Below are positions 45,146 through 54,132 of a stretch of 64,000 nucleotides of DNA, in pieces. Position 1 is the stretch's first letter. Each line of letters begins with the position of its first letter. The position numbers were made by a program, and so were the translations under genes. Under the pieces are notes generated by a model. It worked only from the letters and a program-made list of their open reading frames with translations, searched no databases and was not told where the DNA came from. Origin of the DNA: Frigoribacterium sp. PvP032 (GTDB lineage Bacteria > Actinomycetota > Actinomycetes > Actinomycetales > Microbacteriaceae); NCBI RefSeq assembly GCF_017833035.1, contig NZ_JAFIBM010000001.1, positions 744,001 to 808,000 on the forward strand, in the 5' to 3' direction.

Positions 45146-47761
45146 ATGACCGCGACAGTCACCCAGCTCAGGATCGAGCAGGGCCGCGAGGCGCTGGGCC
45201 TCGGCACCCCCCGTCCCCGCCTCAGCTGGCAGCTCGACGGCCCGTCCGACTGGCGGCAGGAGTCCGTCGAGATCTCCCTCGAGGCGGCTGGGCGACAGGT
45301 GGCCACCGCCGTGGTCGCGACCCGCGACCAGGTGCTCGTGCCCTGGCCCTTAGCCGACCTCGCGTCGCGGCAGCGGGTCGAGGTGCGCGTCCGCGTGACG
45401 GGCGACGACGGCTCGACGTCGTCGTGGAGCACCCCGACGACCGTCGAGGCAGGGCTCCTCGCACCGTCGGACTGGCAGGCGCGGCCGGTCGGCGGGTCCT
45501 GGGCGGAGGAGGCAGGCACGGACCGCCGCCCGTCCCGCGTCCGACGTGCCTTCCGCCTCGACGGCGAGGTGGCCTCCGCGCGTCTCTACGCGACGGCCCA
45601 CGGCCTCTTCGAGGCCGAGCTCAACGGCGCCCGCGTCGGCGACGAAGAGCTCTCGCCGGGCTGGACCTCGTACGACACCCGTCTGCGCTACCGCACCTAC
45701 GACGTCGCCCACCTGCTCACGGCCGGCGAGAACGTGGTCGGCGCCTGGCTCGGCGACGGCTGGTACCGGGGGCGCCTCGGCTTCAACGGCGGGTACCACG
45801 ACCTCTACGGGACGGATCTGTCGTTCCTGGCCCAGCTCGAGGTCGAGCTCGTCGACGGGACGCGCGTCGTCGTCGCCACCGACGAGACGTGGGAGGCGGC
45901 GCCCAGCCCGATCTCGTTCAGCGGCCTCTACGACGGCGAACGCCACGACCTGCGGCTCGACGGTGACGGCTGGTCGAGGGCAGGGGCAGCGGCAGGTGGC
46001 GGCTACTGGACTCCCGTGGCCGTGGGCGAGCGCGACCCGCGCACGCTGGTCGCGCCCGAGCAGCCGCCGGTGCGCTGCACCGAGGAGATCGCCCCCGTCG
46101 ACCACTGGACGACCGCGCACGGCACCGTCGTGCTCGACTTCGGCCAGAACCTGGTCGGCCGACTGCGCATCACGGTCGACGGCGAGGCAGGCCACGAGGT
46201 GACGCTGCGCCACGCCGAGGTGCTGCAGGAGGGCGAGCTCTACCGGCGCACGCTCCGCCTGGCCGCGGCGGAGGACGTCGTGACCCTGGGAGGCGGCGGC
46301 CCGGTCACCTGGGAGCCCCGCTTCACGATCCACGGCTTCCGCTACGCCGAGGTCGAGGGCTGGCCGGGGGAGTTCGACCCTGCCGCGGTCGTGGCGCGCG
46401 TGCTGCACACCGACATGGAGCGCACGGGCTGGTTCGCCTGCTCCGACCCCGGCCTCGAGCGCCTGCACGAGAACGTGCTGTGGAGCACCCGCGGCAACTT
46501 CGTCGACATCCCGACCGACTGCCCGCAGCGCGACGAGCGGCTGGGCTGGACGGGCGACATCCAGGTGTTCGCGCCGACCGCCTCCTACCTGTACGACTGC
46601 TCGGGCATGCTCGGCTCGTGGCTGCAGGACCTCGCCGTCGACCAGCTGCCGGACGGCACGGTGCCGTGGTTCGTGCCGCGGATCCCCGGCGGCCCGTCGT
46701 GGGAGCCGATCGAGCCGGGCGCGGTCTGGGGCGACGCCGCGGTGCTGACCCCCTGGACCCTCTGGGAGCGGTTCGGCGACGCCGGCGTGCTGGCGCGCCA
46801 GTGGGACTCGGCCAGGGCCTGGGTCGATCTCATCCTGTCGAGGGCCGGTGACGACCGCGTCTGGGACGAGGGCTTCCAGCTCGGCGACTGGCTCGACCCG
46901 GCCGCCCCGCCGGACGACCCGGCCGACGCGTCGACCGACCGCTACCTCGTCGCGACGGCCTACCTGTACTGGTCGACCCGGCACCTGGCCGCCACCGCCG
47001 GCGTGCTCGGCAAGGCTGCCGAGTCGGCCCGCTACGACGCGATCGCCGAGGAGGTGCGCGAGGCCTTCGTGGGCCGCTTCACCGACGGCCGTGGCCGGAC
47101 CACGAGCGACGCGCAGACCGCCTACGGGCTCGCCGTCGAGTTCGGGCTGGTCGGGGGAGAGGACGCGCAGGCCGCCGGCGAGCGGCTCGCCGAGCTCGTC
47201 GCCGAGGCCGGCAACCGCATCGCGACGGGCTTCGCGGGGACTCCCGTCGTCGCGCCCGCCCTGACGAGGACGGGACACGTCGAGCGGGCGTACGACCTGG
47301 TCCTCGAGCGCTCGTGCCCCTCGTGGCTCTACACCGTCGACATGGGCGGGACGACGATCTGGGAGCGCTGGGACAGCATGCTGCCCGATGGCACGGTCAA
47401 CCCGGGCGAGATGACGAGCTTCAACCACTACGCGCTCGGCGCCGTGGCGGACTGGATGCACGCGACCGTGGCGGGGCTCGCTCCCGCGGCGCCCGGCTGG
47501 CGCCGGGTGCGCTTCGCCCCGCGCCCCGGCGGCGGGCTGACGTGGGCCTCGGGGCGACACCTGTCGCCCTACGGCGAGGTCTCGTCGGAGTGGCGGATCG
47601 AGGGCGACGTGTTCGTGCTCACGGTCGAGCTGCCCGTCGGAACGACGGGCGAGGTCTCCCTGCCCGACGGCACGACCGTCGAGGTGACGCACGGTCGCCA
47701 CGAGTTCACCTGCTCGGCGGTCGCGACCGCGGGCGTCGGCGCCGCTGCCGCCGCGGGCTGA
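45146..47761 (+). CDS. Alpha-L-rhamnosidase, glycoside hydrolase family 78
   Basis: An 871-residue GH78 enzyme. ATG 45146 is used because AAGGGG lies 5 nt before it. The beta-sandwich domains (1-330) include RPSRVRRAFRLDGEVASARLY and GWYRGRLGFNGG. The (alpha/alpha)6 catalytic domain shows DCPQRDERLGWTGDIQVFAPTASY with the general-acid acidic cluster, and TTIWERWDSMLPDG. No signal peptide is present, so imported rhamnosides are cut inside the cell, releasing L-rhamnose for the pathway at 55736-62376. A family D palindrome follows. Confidence 0.95.
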   Translation: MTATVTQLRIEQGREALGLGTPRPRLSWQLDGPSDWRQESVEISLEAAGRQVATAVVATRDQVLVPWPLADLASRQRVEVRVRVTGDDGSTSSWSTPTTVEAGLLAPSDWQARPVGGSWAEEAGTDRRPSRVRRAFRLDGEVASARLYATAHGLFEAELNGARVGDEELSPGWTSYDTRLRYRTYDVAHLLTAGENVVGAWLGDGWYRGRLGFNGGYHDLYGTDLSFLAQLEVELVDGTRVVVATDETWEAAPSPISFSGLYDGERHDLRLDGDGWSRAGAAAGGGYWTPVAVGERDPRTLVAPEQPPVRCTEEIAPVDHWTTAHGTVVLDFGQNLVGRLRITVDGEAGHEVTLRHAEVLQEGELYRRTLRLAAAEDVVTLGGGGPVTWEPRFTIHGFRYAEVEGWPGEFDPAAVVARVLHTDMERTGWFACSDPGLERLHENVLWSTRGNFVDIPTDCPQRDERLGWTGDIQVFAPTASYLYDCSGMLGSWLQDLAVDQLPDGTVPWFVPRIPGGPSWEPIEPGAVWGDAAVLTPWTLWERFGDAGVLARQWDSARAWVDLILSRAGDDRVWDEGFQLGDWLDPAAPPDDPADASTDRYLVATAYLYWSTRHLAATAGVLGKAAESARYDAIAEEVREAFVGRFTDGRGRTTSDAQTAYGLAVEFGLVGGEDAQAAGERLAELVAEAGNRIATGFAGTPVVAPALTRTGHVERAYDLVLERSCPSWLYTVDMGGTTIWERWDSMLPDGTVNPGEMTSFNHYALGAVADWMHATVAGLAPAAPGWRRVRFAPRPGGGLTWASGRHLSPYGEVSSEWRIEGDVFVLTVELPVGTTGEVSLPDGTTVEVTHGRHEFTCSAVATAGVGAAAAAG

Positions 47762-47792
47762 TCAGCACCCGTGCCGCCCGAGGCGCACCGTT

Positions 47793-47877
47793 CCGCAAAT
47801 GCCGACCGCGTCGCCTGCAACAACGGGATTCCCGCGTGTTGCAGCGCCCCCATGAGGCTGCCGGTCGGCATTTGCGG
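47793..47877. repeat. Intergenic palindrome, family D copy 2 (85 nt)
   Basis: CCGCAAATGCCGACCG (47793-47808) pairs perfectly with its complement at 47862-47877. Inside is another stem, CTGCAACA...TGTTGCAG, around ACGGG/CCCG. Arms and length equal copy 1 at 2808, while most of the interior differs. Confidence 0.92.
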
Positions 47878-47921
47878 AGAACGAGCGTCGGTGCGGGCGG
47901 ATCAGGCGGGAGCGGCAGGCG

Positions 47922-48977
47922 TCAGGCGGCGGGGGTCGTGCTCGCGCGCACCACGAGCTCAGGGGCGAAGACGACCCGGCGGGGCGAGCGGCCGGGGTCG
48001 TCGATCTCGTCCTGGAGGATGTCCATCGCGGTCTGGCCGATCAGCGCGCTGGGCTGGCGGATCGAGCTGAGCGGCACCACGGCCGCGCGCGCGAAGTCGA
48101 TGTCGTCGTAGCCGATCAGGGCGACGTCCTCGGGCACGCGCAGGTCGCCGAGCATCACCAGCGACTGCAGCACCCCCATCGCGACGAGGTCGTTCGCCGC
48201 GAAGACCGCGTCGGGGCGCTCGTCGGCCGGGCGGGACATGAGCTCGGCTGCGGCTGAGCGGCCGTGCTCGACCGTGAGGGCCGGGACCTCGACGACCTCG
48301 AGCGTGACCGCCGGACCGTCAGCGTCCGCGCCCTCCGCGTTCGCGCCCTCCGCGTTCGCGGCGCGCACCGCCTCCTGCGCGCCCTGCAGGCGGTCGGCGA
48401 CCTGCTGCAGGTCGAGGGGTCCGCCGACGAACGCGAGACGACGGCGACCGACCGACAGGAGGTGCTCGGCAGCCAGCTGGCCCCCGCGCACGTCGTCGAC
48501 CGACACCGACGAGAAGTCGGTGAGCTCGGCCTGCCGGTCGACGAGCACCGCGGGCGTGCCCCGTCGGCGCAGCCGAGCGAGTCGCGCCGTCACGTCCCCG
48601 ACGGGGGAGATGAGGATGCCGAGGACGCGGTTCTCCTCGAAGAGGTCGAGGTAGTGGGCCTCGCGCTCGACCTGTTGGTCGCTGTTGCCGAGCAGGACGA
48701 CGCGGCCCGCCTTCTCGGCGGCCGTCTCGGCGCCTCGCGCGACGTCGGAGAAGAACGGGTTGCCCCCGTCGAGGATCACGAGGCCGATGGCCCTGCTCGC
48801 CCCCGCGCGGAGCTGACGGGCGGCGTCGTTCCGGACGAAGCCGAGCTCGTCGATCGCCGCGTGCACGCGCTCGACCGTGGCGGGGCTGACCTTGTCGGGC
48901 CGGTTGAGCACGTTGGAGACCGTGCCGACCGAGACGCCCGCCGTCGTCGCGACGTGGCGGATGCTGACCGACTCCAC
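47922..48977 (-). CDS. LacI family repressor of the rhamnose catabolic regulon
   Basis: A 351-residue LacI/GalR regulator: IRHVATTAGVSVGTVSNVLN (helix-turn-helix), FVRNDAARQLRAGAS (hinge) and a sugar domain with LLGNSDQQVEREAHYLDLFEENRV and ALIGYDDIDFARAAVVPLSS. GTG 48977 follows AGGAGG. A short NAEGANAEGADADG insert comes from a DNA slippage repeat. It is divergent from the Rha ABC operon; the operator TGAAACGATTCA lies there and again before the mutarotase gene, so it should control both. Confidence 0.92.
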   Translation of the reverse strand: MESVSIRHVATTAGVSVGTVSNVLNRPDKVSPATVERVHAAIDELGFVRNDAARQLRAGASRAIGLVILDGGNPFFSDVARGAETAAEKAGRVVLLGNSDQQVEREAHYLDLFEENRVLGILISPVGDVTARLARLRRRGTPAVLVDRQAELTDFSSVSVDDVRGGQLAAEHLLSVGRRRLAFVGGPLDLQQVADRLQGAQEAVRAANAEGANAEGADADGPAVTLEVVEVPALTVEHGRSAAAELMSRPADERPDAVFAANDLVAMGVLQSLVMLGDLRVPEDVALIGYDDIDFARAAVVPLSSIRQPSALIGQTAMDILQDEIDDPGRSPRRVVFAPELVVRASTTPAA

Positions 48978-49128
48978 CCGCGCCTCCTGCCCCTGGACCG
49001 TCCTGACCCGCTGGTCGACCGGCCGGTCGACCCGCTGACCGACACCTGGTGTCGACGGGCCGAGTCTAGGCCGGGCCCCCGCCGAGGCGGCGCGCCACGA
49101 CCGGACGCTGCCGTGGCGCAACTGGTGC

Positions 49129-49185
49129 TTGACGCCGCCCCGGCTCGCCCCTACTGTCTTCCCCAACACCTTTTGAAACGATTCA
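49129..49185 (+). promoter_or_regulatory. Promoter and LacI operator of the Rha ABC operon
   Basis: TTGACG (49129-49134), a 17-nt spacer and TACTGT (49152-49157) make a good promoter. The operator TGAAACGATTCA (49174-49185) lies about 10-20 nt downstream of the start site, where a bound repressor blocks elongation. Confidence 0.82.
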
Positions 49186-49208
49186 TTTCTCGATGAGGAG
49201 AACGATCG

Positions 49209-50825
49209 ATGTCGATCGACCCCACGCCTGCCGACCTCTCGCCGACGGCCCCCGTGCTCGAGCTGAGGGGGGCCCGCAAGACGTTCGGCGCCGTGGTCGC
49301 GCTGGCCAGCGGCAGCGTCCAGCTGCGCGCCGGCGAGATCAACGCCCTCGTCGGCGAGAACGGCGCCGGCAAGTCGACGATGGTCAAGATCCTCGCCGGG
49401 GTGCACCAGCCCGACAGTGGTGAGTTCCTGTTCGACGGGCACCCGATCGTGTTCCGCACGCCCGCGGAGAGCAAGGCCGCCGGCGTGAGCGTCATCTACC
49501 AGGAGCCCACGCTGTTCCCCGACCTCACCGTCGCCGAGAACATCTTCGTCGGGCGGCAGCCCACCTCGCGCCTCGGCTTCATCGACCGCGCGAAGATGCG
49601 GTCCGACGCCCGCGCCCTCTTCGAGCGGCTCGGCGTCCCCATCGATCCCGACCGCGTCGCCGAGGGGCTGTCGATCGCCGACCAGCAGATCATCGAGATC
49701 GCGAAGGCCATCTCGCTCGACGCCAAGGTCCTGATCATGGACGAGCCGACGGCCGCCCTCAGCGGCGTCGAGGTCGAGCGCCTGTTCGGCGTCGCCCGCG
49801 CCCTGCGCGACCGCGGCAGCGCCATCATGTTCATCTCGCACCGCTTCGACGAGGTCTTCGGCCTCAGCGACCGCATCACCGTCATGCGCGACGGCGCCTT
49901 CATCTCCGAGCACACGACGGGCGACGTCACCACGGCCGAGATCGTCCGTGCGATGGTCGGCCGCGACGTCGACCAGCTGTTCCCCAAGCAGGAGGCGCGG
50001 ATCGGCGAGCCCGTCGTCACCGTCGAGGGCCTGACGCGGCAGGGCGTCTTCCACGACGTGTCGTTCGAGGTGCGGGCCGGCGAGATCGTCGGCCTGGCTG
50101 GCCTCGTCGGCGCGGGCCGCACCGAGGTCGCCAGGGCGCTCTTCGGCATCGACCGCTACGACGCCGGCAGCGTCACGGTGAACGGCAGGCCGCTCGCCCG
50201 CCGCGACCCGATGGCCGCCATCACCGCGGGCATCGGCTTCGTGCCGGAGGACAGGCGCAAGCAGGGCCTCGTGATGGACATGTCGGTCAGCCGCAACACG
50301 ACGCTGACGCTGCGCAGGACGCTGAGCCGGTTCGGCCTGGTCAGCGCCCGACGCGAACGGGAGGCGGCGGCCGACTGGTCGCGGCGCCTCCAGGTCAAGA
50401 CCGGCAGCCAGGAGCTGCCCGTCGCGACCCTGTCGGGCGGCAACCAGCAGAAGGTCGTGCTGGCCAAGTGGCTGGCGACCGACCCGACGTTCCTCATCGT
50501 CGACGAGCCGACCCGCGGCATCGACGTCGGCACGAAGAGCGAGGTGCACCGGCTGATCAGCGACCTCGCCGGACGCGGCATCGCCGTGCTGATGATCTCG
50601 TCCGAGCTGCCCGAGGTCCTCGGCATGGCCGACCGCGTGCTCGTCATGCACGAGGGGCGGCTCACCGCGACCCTCGACCGCGCCGACGCCACCGCCGAGC
50701 GCGTCATGCACGCGGCGACCGGCTCGGACGCCGCGGACCCGACCGAGGCGGAGCCAACTACGCCGACCACGCCGTCGGCCAGCCCGACCACGCCCCCGAC
50801 AGCGACCGCAGAGGCCAGCCGATGA
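49209..50825 (+). CDS. rhaT: Rhamnose ABC transporter ATP-binding protein (two nucleotide domains)
   Basis: A 538-residue RbsA-like duplicated ATPase. Domain 1 has [16 protein letters not shown] and [11 protein letters not shown]. Domain 2 has [25 protein letters not shown] and [13 protein letters not shown], with the degenerate second Walker A normal for this family. The C-terminal 30 residues are Pro/Thr-rich. Its TGA overlaps the next ATG. Context with mutarotase, isomerase and kinase genes points to L-rhamnose as substrate. Confidence 0.9.
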   Translation: MSIDPTPADLSPTAPVLELRGARKTFGAVVALASGSVQLRAGEINALVGENGAGKSTMVKILAGVHQPDSGEFLFDGHPIVFRTPAESKAAGVSVIYQEPTLFPDLTVAENIFVGRQPTSRLGFIDRAKMRSDARALFERLGVPIDPDRVAEGLSIADQQIIEIAKAISLDAKVLIMDEPTAALSGVEVERLFGVARALRDRGSAIMFISHRFDEVFGLSDRITVMRDGAFISEHTTGDVTTAEIVRAMVGRDVDQLFPKQEARIGEPVVTVEGLTRQGVFHDVSFEVRAGEIVGLAGLVGAGRTEVARALFGIDRYDAGSVTVNGRPLARRDPMAAITAGIGFVPEDRRKQGLVMDMSVSRNTTLTLRRTLSRFGLVSARREREAAADWSRRLQVKTGSQELPVATLSGGNQQKVVLAKWLATDPTFLIVDEPTRGIDVGTKSEVHRLISDLAGRGIAVLMISSELPEVLGMADRVLVMHEGRLTATLDRADATAERVMHAATGSDAADPTEAEPTTPTTPSASPTTPPTATAEASR

Positions 50826-51853
50826 CCACCTCCCACGCCCTCGCCCCCGCGCCGACGTCGGGGCGCTCCCCGTTCGCCTCGGTCCTCAGGCAGCGCGAGG
50901 TGCCCGTAGCGTCGGCCCTCGTCGTGCTGGTGATCGTCACGACGATCGCCAACCCGCTGTTCGTCTCGCCGCAGGGCGTCAAGGACCTGATGCTCAACGC
51001 GACGATCACGGTGATCATGGCCGTGGGCCTCGGCACCGTCATCATCACGAACAACATCGACCTCTCGGTGGGCTCGATCCTCGGGCTCGTCGCCTTCGCG
51101 ACGGGCACGGTGTTCGCCGCCGCCCCGGACATCCCGATCGTGTTCGTGTTCCTGATCGGGCTCGCGATCGGGGCGGTGCTCGGGGCCGTGAACGGGTTCC
51201 TGGTCACCGTCGCCAGGGTGCCGTCCCTCGTGATCACCCTCGGGATGCTCTACATCTACCGCGGCCTCAACAACGCCTGGGCCGGTGGCCAGCAGTACTT
51301 CGCCGGCGACCGCCCCGCCGCCTTCGGGCGCCTGTCGGTCGACACGGTGCTCGGCATCCCGATCATCACGGTCATCGCCGTGGTCGTCGTCGTGCTCGTC
51401 GCCGTGTTCCTGGCGCGGACCCGGCCCGGTCGCGACCTGTACGCCGTCGGCTCGGACGAGGAGGCGGCGCGCCTGTTCGGCATCGCGGTGAGCAGGCGGG
51501 TCGTGACGGCGTTCGTCCTCAACGGCACGCTGACCGGACTGGCGGGCGTGCTCTACGCCAGCCGCTTCAACTCGGTCGGCGCGACGACGGGCACCGGGCT
51601 CGAGCTCGACATCGTGGCCGCGGCCGTCGTCGGCGGCATCGCGATCTTCGGCGGCTCGGGCAGCGTCGTCGGCGCGGCGATCGGCGCCGTGCTGCTGACC
51701 ACCATCACCAGCAGCCTCACCGCCCTCGGCGTCGACAAGTTCTGGCAGCAGGCCATCGTCGGCGTCCTCATCCTGACCGCCATCCTCGTCGAGCGGATCG
51801 CCTCGATCCGCAAGGCCCGACGACTGCGCACGAGCGAGGCCACCAATGCCTGA
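50822..51853 (+). CDS. rhaP: Rhamnose ABC transporter permease
   Basis: A 343-residue RbsC-type permease with eight to ten hydrophobic segments. [40 protein letters not shown] and [19 protein letters not shown] are the family blocks. ATG 50822 overlaps the ATPase stop by 4 nt, and the gene overlaps the next permease by 8 nt. Confidence 0.92.
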   Translation: MTTSHALAPAPTSGRSPFASVLRQREVPVASALVVLVIVTTIANPLFVSPQGVKDLMLNATITVIMAVGLGTVIITNNIDLSVGSILGLVAFATGTVFAAAPDIPIVFVFLIGLAIGAVLGAVNGFLVTVARVPSLVITLGMLYIYRGLNNAWAGGQQYFAGDRPAAFGRLSVDTVLGIPIITVIAVVVVVLVAVFLARTRPGRDLYAVGSDEEAARLFGIAVSRRVVTAFVLNGTLTGLAGVLYASRFNSVGATTGTGLELDIVAAAVVGGIAIFGGSGSVVGAAIGAVLLTTITSSLTALGVDKFWQQAIVGVLILTAILVERIASIRKARRLRTSEATNA

Positions 51854-52958
51854 CCAGACCGTCACCTCCGCTCCTGAGGCGTCCGCCGCCTCCCCGTCCT
51901 CTCCCCGCGCCGGGGCACGCGACCGCGACCCCTCGGCGCGCGCCGAACGAGCGCTGCGCCGCCGTCGCCTCCTCACCGGTCGTGGGGCGATCATGGTCTG
52001 GGCCCTGCTCGCGACCCTGCTCGTCTGTGCCCTCACCGTGCCGCGGTTCGCGAGCGTGCAGACCACCGGGTTCCTGCTGCTCGACGCGATCCCCATCCTC
52101 ATGATCGCCATGCCGATGGCGCTCGTCGTCATCACCGGCGAGATCGACCTGTCGGTCGCCAGCACCGCCGGCCTCACGAGCGCCACGATGGGCGTGCTGT
52201 GGGCGGCGGGCTGGGGGATCCCCGAGATCTTCGTCGTCTGCGTGCTGATCGGCGTCGTCTGCGGCGCCCTCAACGGCGCACTCGTGACGACGGTCGGGCT
52301 GCCGAGCCTCGCGGTCACGATCGGCACCCTCGCCCTCTACCGCGGGCTCGCCCTCGTTGTGATCGGGGACAACGCGGTCGCGAACTTCCCGCCGGGGCTC
52401 ACCTCGTTCTTCACCTCGAAGATCGGCGGCACGGGCATCCCCACGGTGATGATCGGCGTCGTCGTCGTGATCCTCTTCTTCGGCGTGCTGCTGCACTTCA
52501 GCTCGTTCGGCCGGGCCCTGCCCGCCATCGGCTTCAGCAAGGAGGCCGCGAGCTTCGTCGGCGTCCACGTCGGCCGCGCCAAGTTCTGGATGTTCGTCTC
52601 GACCGGCGTCGTCTCGGCGCTGGTCGGCATCTACTGGACCCTCCGCTACTCGAGCGCCCGCAGCGACAACGCGACCGGCATCGAGCTGGCCGTCATCGCC
52701 GCGGTGCTGCTCGGCGGCGTCTCGATCTTCGGCGGCCGGGGCTCGATCCCGGGTGTCGTCGCCGGCGTGCTGATCATCTCGAGCATCAGCTACGCGCTGC
52801 GGCTCGGTGGCATCAGCGACGTCGTGCTCAACGTCGTCACCGGCCTGCTGCTCGTCGGGAGCGTGGTGACGCCGAGCCTGATCTCGGTCGTCCGCGAGAA
52901 GACCCGAGCCAGACGGGCGGCGAGGGCCGTGCTGGCCCGCTCCGCCGAGCACGCCTGA
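51846..52958 (+). CDS. rhaQ: Rhamnose ABC transporter permease, second subunit
   Basis: A 370-residue RbsC-type permease. A charged N-terminal tail of about 45 residues precedes the first span. ITGEIDLSVASTAGLTSATMG, NGALVTTVGLPSLAVTIGTLALYRGLA and FGGRGSIPGVVAGVLI are recognisable. It forms a heterodimer with the preceding permease. The C-terminal RASRRA-type basic tail is cytosolic. Confidence 0.92.
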   Translation: MPDQTVTSAPEASAASPSSPRAGARDRDPSARAERALRRRRLLTGRGAIMVWALLATLLVCALTVPRFASVQTTGFLLLDAIPILMIAMPMALVVITGEIDLSVASTAGLTSATMGVLWAAGWGIPEIFVVCVLIGVVCGALNGALVTTVGLPSLAVTIGTLALYRGLALVVIGDNAVANFPPGLTSFFTSKIGGTGIPTVMIGVVVVILFFGVLLHFSSFGRALPAIGFSKEAASFVGVHVGRAKFWMFVSTGVVSALVGIYWTLRYSSARSDNATGIELAVIAAVLLGGVSIFGGRGSIPGVVAGVLIISSISYALRLGGISDVVLNVVTGLLLVGSVVTPSLISVVREKTRARRAARAVLARSAEHA

Positions 52959-53051
52959 GCCGCGCCCGACCCGCCCCGCCCCGACCCCTCGAACCCACCC
53001 GCACCACCACCCCTCACCCGCACCGTCCCACCCACAGCAAAGGACAGAACG
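52959..53051 (+). other. C-rich, G-poor spacer between permease and binding-protein genes
   Basis: After the rhaQ stop the plus strand is strongly C-rich (for example CCCACCCGCACCACCACCCC) until AAAGGA before rhaS. Such segments can serve as Rho entry sites. No promoter is evident in it. Confidence 0.4.
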
Positions 53052-54116
53052 ATGGAGTTCCCCACCTACACCCGCGGCCGCGCCCTCCGGCGTGCCGCCG
53101 CCGCGGTCGCCGCCCTCGCGACCGTCACCCTCGTCGCCTCCGGCTGCGCCCTCACGGCGGCCAGCGACGACGCCAGCTCGGGCTCCGGCTCGGGCGGCAC
53201 CGAGTCGATCGCCTTCGTGCCGAAGCAGCTGAACAACCCGTACACCGACGTCGTGCTCGGTGGTGGCGAGGCCGCCTCGAAGGCGATCGGCTACGACTAC
53301 AGCGTCGTGGGCCCGCTCGAGGCCAGCGCCTCCTCCCAGGTCACGTTCCTGAACACGCTCACCCAGCAGGGCACGAACGTGATCGTCATCGCCGCGAACG
53401 ACCCCGACGCGGTCGGGCCGGCCCTGAAGGAGGCGCGTGACGGCGGCGCGAAGATCGTCGCGTTCGACTCGGACACCGACCCCGGCTCCCGTGACGTCTT
53501 CGTCAGCCAGACCGACGCCCAGGCCGTCGCGCAGATCCAGATCCGCCAGATGAGCGAGCAGATCGGCGGGCAGGGCGACATCGCCATCCTCTCGGCGACC
53601 GCGAACGCCACGAACCAGAACGAGTGGATCGACTTCATCAAGGAGGAGGTCGACACGAACCCCGACTACGCCGGCATCACGATCGTCTCGACCGTCTACG
53701 GCGACGACGACGACGCGAAGTCGTTCCAGGAGGCGCAGGGCCTGCTGCAGGCCAACCCCGACCTCAAGGGCATCATCTCGCCCACCACGGTCGGCATCGC
53801 CGCCACCGCCCGTTACCTCTCGACCTCCGAGTACAAGGGCAAGGTCGCGCTGACCGGGCTCGGCCTGCCGAACGAGATGCGCGAGTTCGTCAAGGACGGG
53901 ACCGTCACGGCCTTCGCCCTGTGGGACCCGGCCGAGCTCGGCGAGGTCGCGGCCTACGCCGGCCAGGCGCTCGTCGACGGCACGATCACCGGCGAGGAGG
54001 GCGACACCTTCACGGCCGGCGACCTCGGCGACCGCACCGTCGGTGCCGACGGCGTCGTCATCGTCGGCCCGCCGACCGAGTTCACCGCCGACAACATCGA
54101 CGACTTCGACTTCTAG
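53052..54116 (+). CDS. rhaS: Rhamnose ABC transporter substrate-binding lipoprotein
   Basis: A 354-residue periplasmic-binding-protein-like (family 4, RbsB-type) lipoprotein. The lipobox is VASGC (residues about 28-32). FVPKQLNNPYTDVVLGGGE, VIAANDPDAVGPALKEARDGG and FDSDTDPGSRDVFVSQ match the RhaS/AI-2-binding group. AAAGGA precedes ATG 53052. It completes the importer encoded from 49209. Confidence 0.93.
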   Translation: MEFPTYTRGRALRRAAAAVAALATVTLVASGCALTAASDDASSGSGSGGTESIAFVPKQLNNPYTDVVLGGGEAASKAIGYDYSVVGPLEASASSQVTFLNTLTQQGTNVIVIAANDPDAVGPALKEARDGGAKIVAFDSDTDPGSRDVFVSQTDAQAVAQIQIRQMSEQIGGQGDIAILSATANATNQNEWIDFIKEEVDTNPDYAGITIVSTVYGDDDDAKSFQEAQGLLQANPDLKGIISPTTVGIAATARYLSTSEYKGKVALTGLGLPNEMREFVKDGTVTAFALWDPAELGEVAAYAGQALVDGTITGEEGDTFTAGDLGDRTVGADGVVIVGPPTEFTADNIDDFDF

Positions 54117-54132
54117 TCGTCGCGCGGTCCTC

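Noticed and set aside
54043-54132. An upstream start for the isomerase-like gene
   Set aside because: It would overlap the end of rhaS with Ser/Thr/Arg-rich residues unlike the family. GTG 54133 is adequate.
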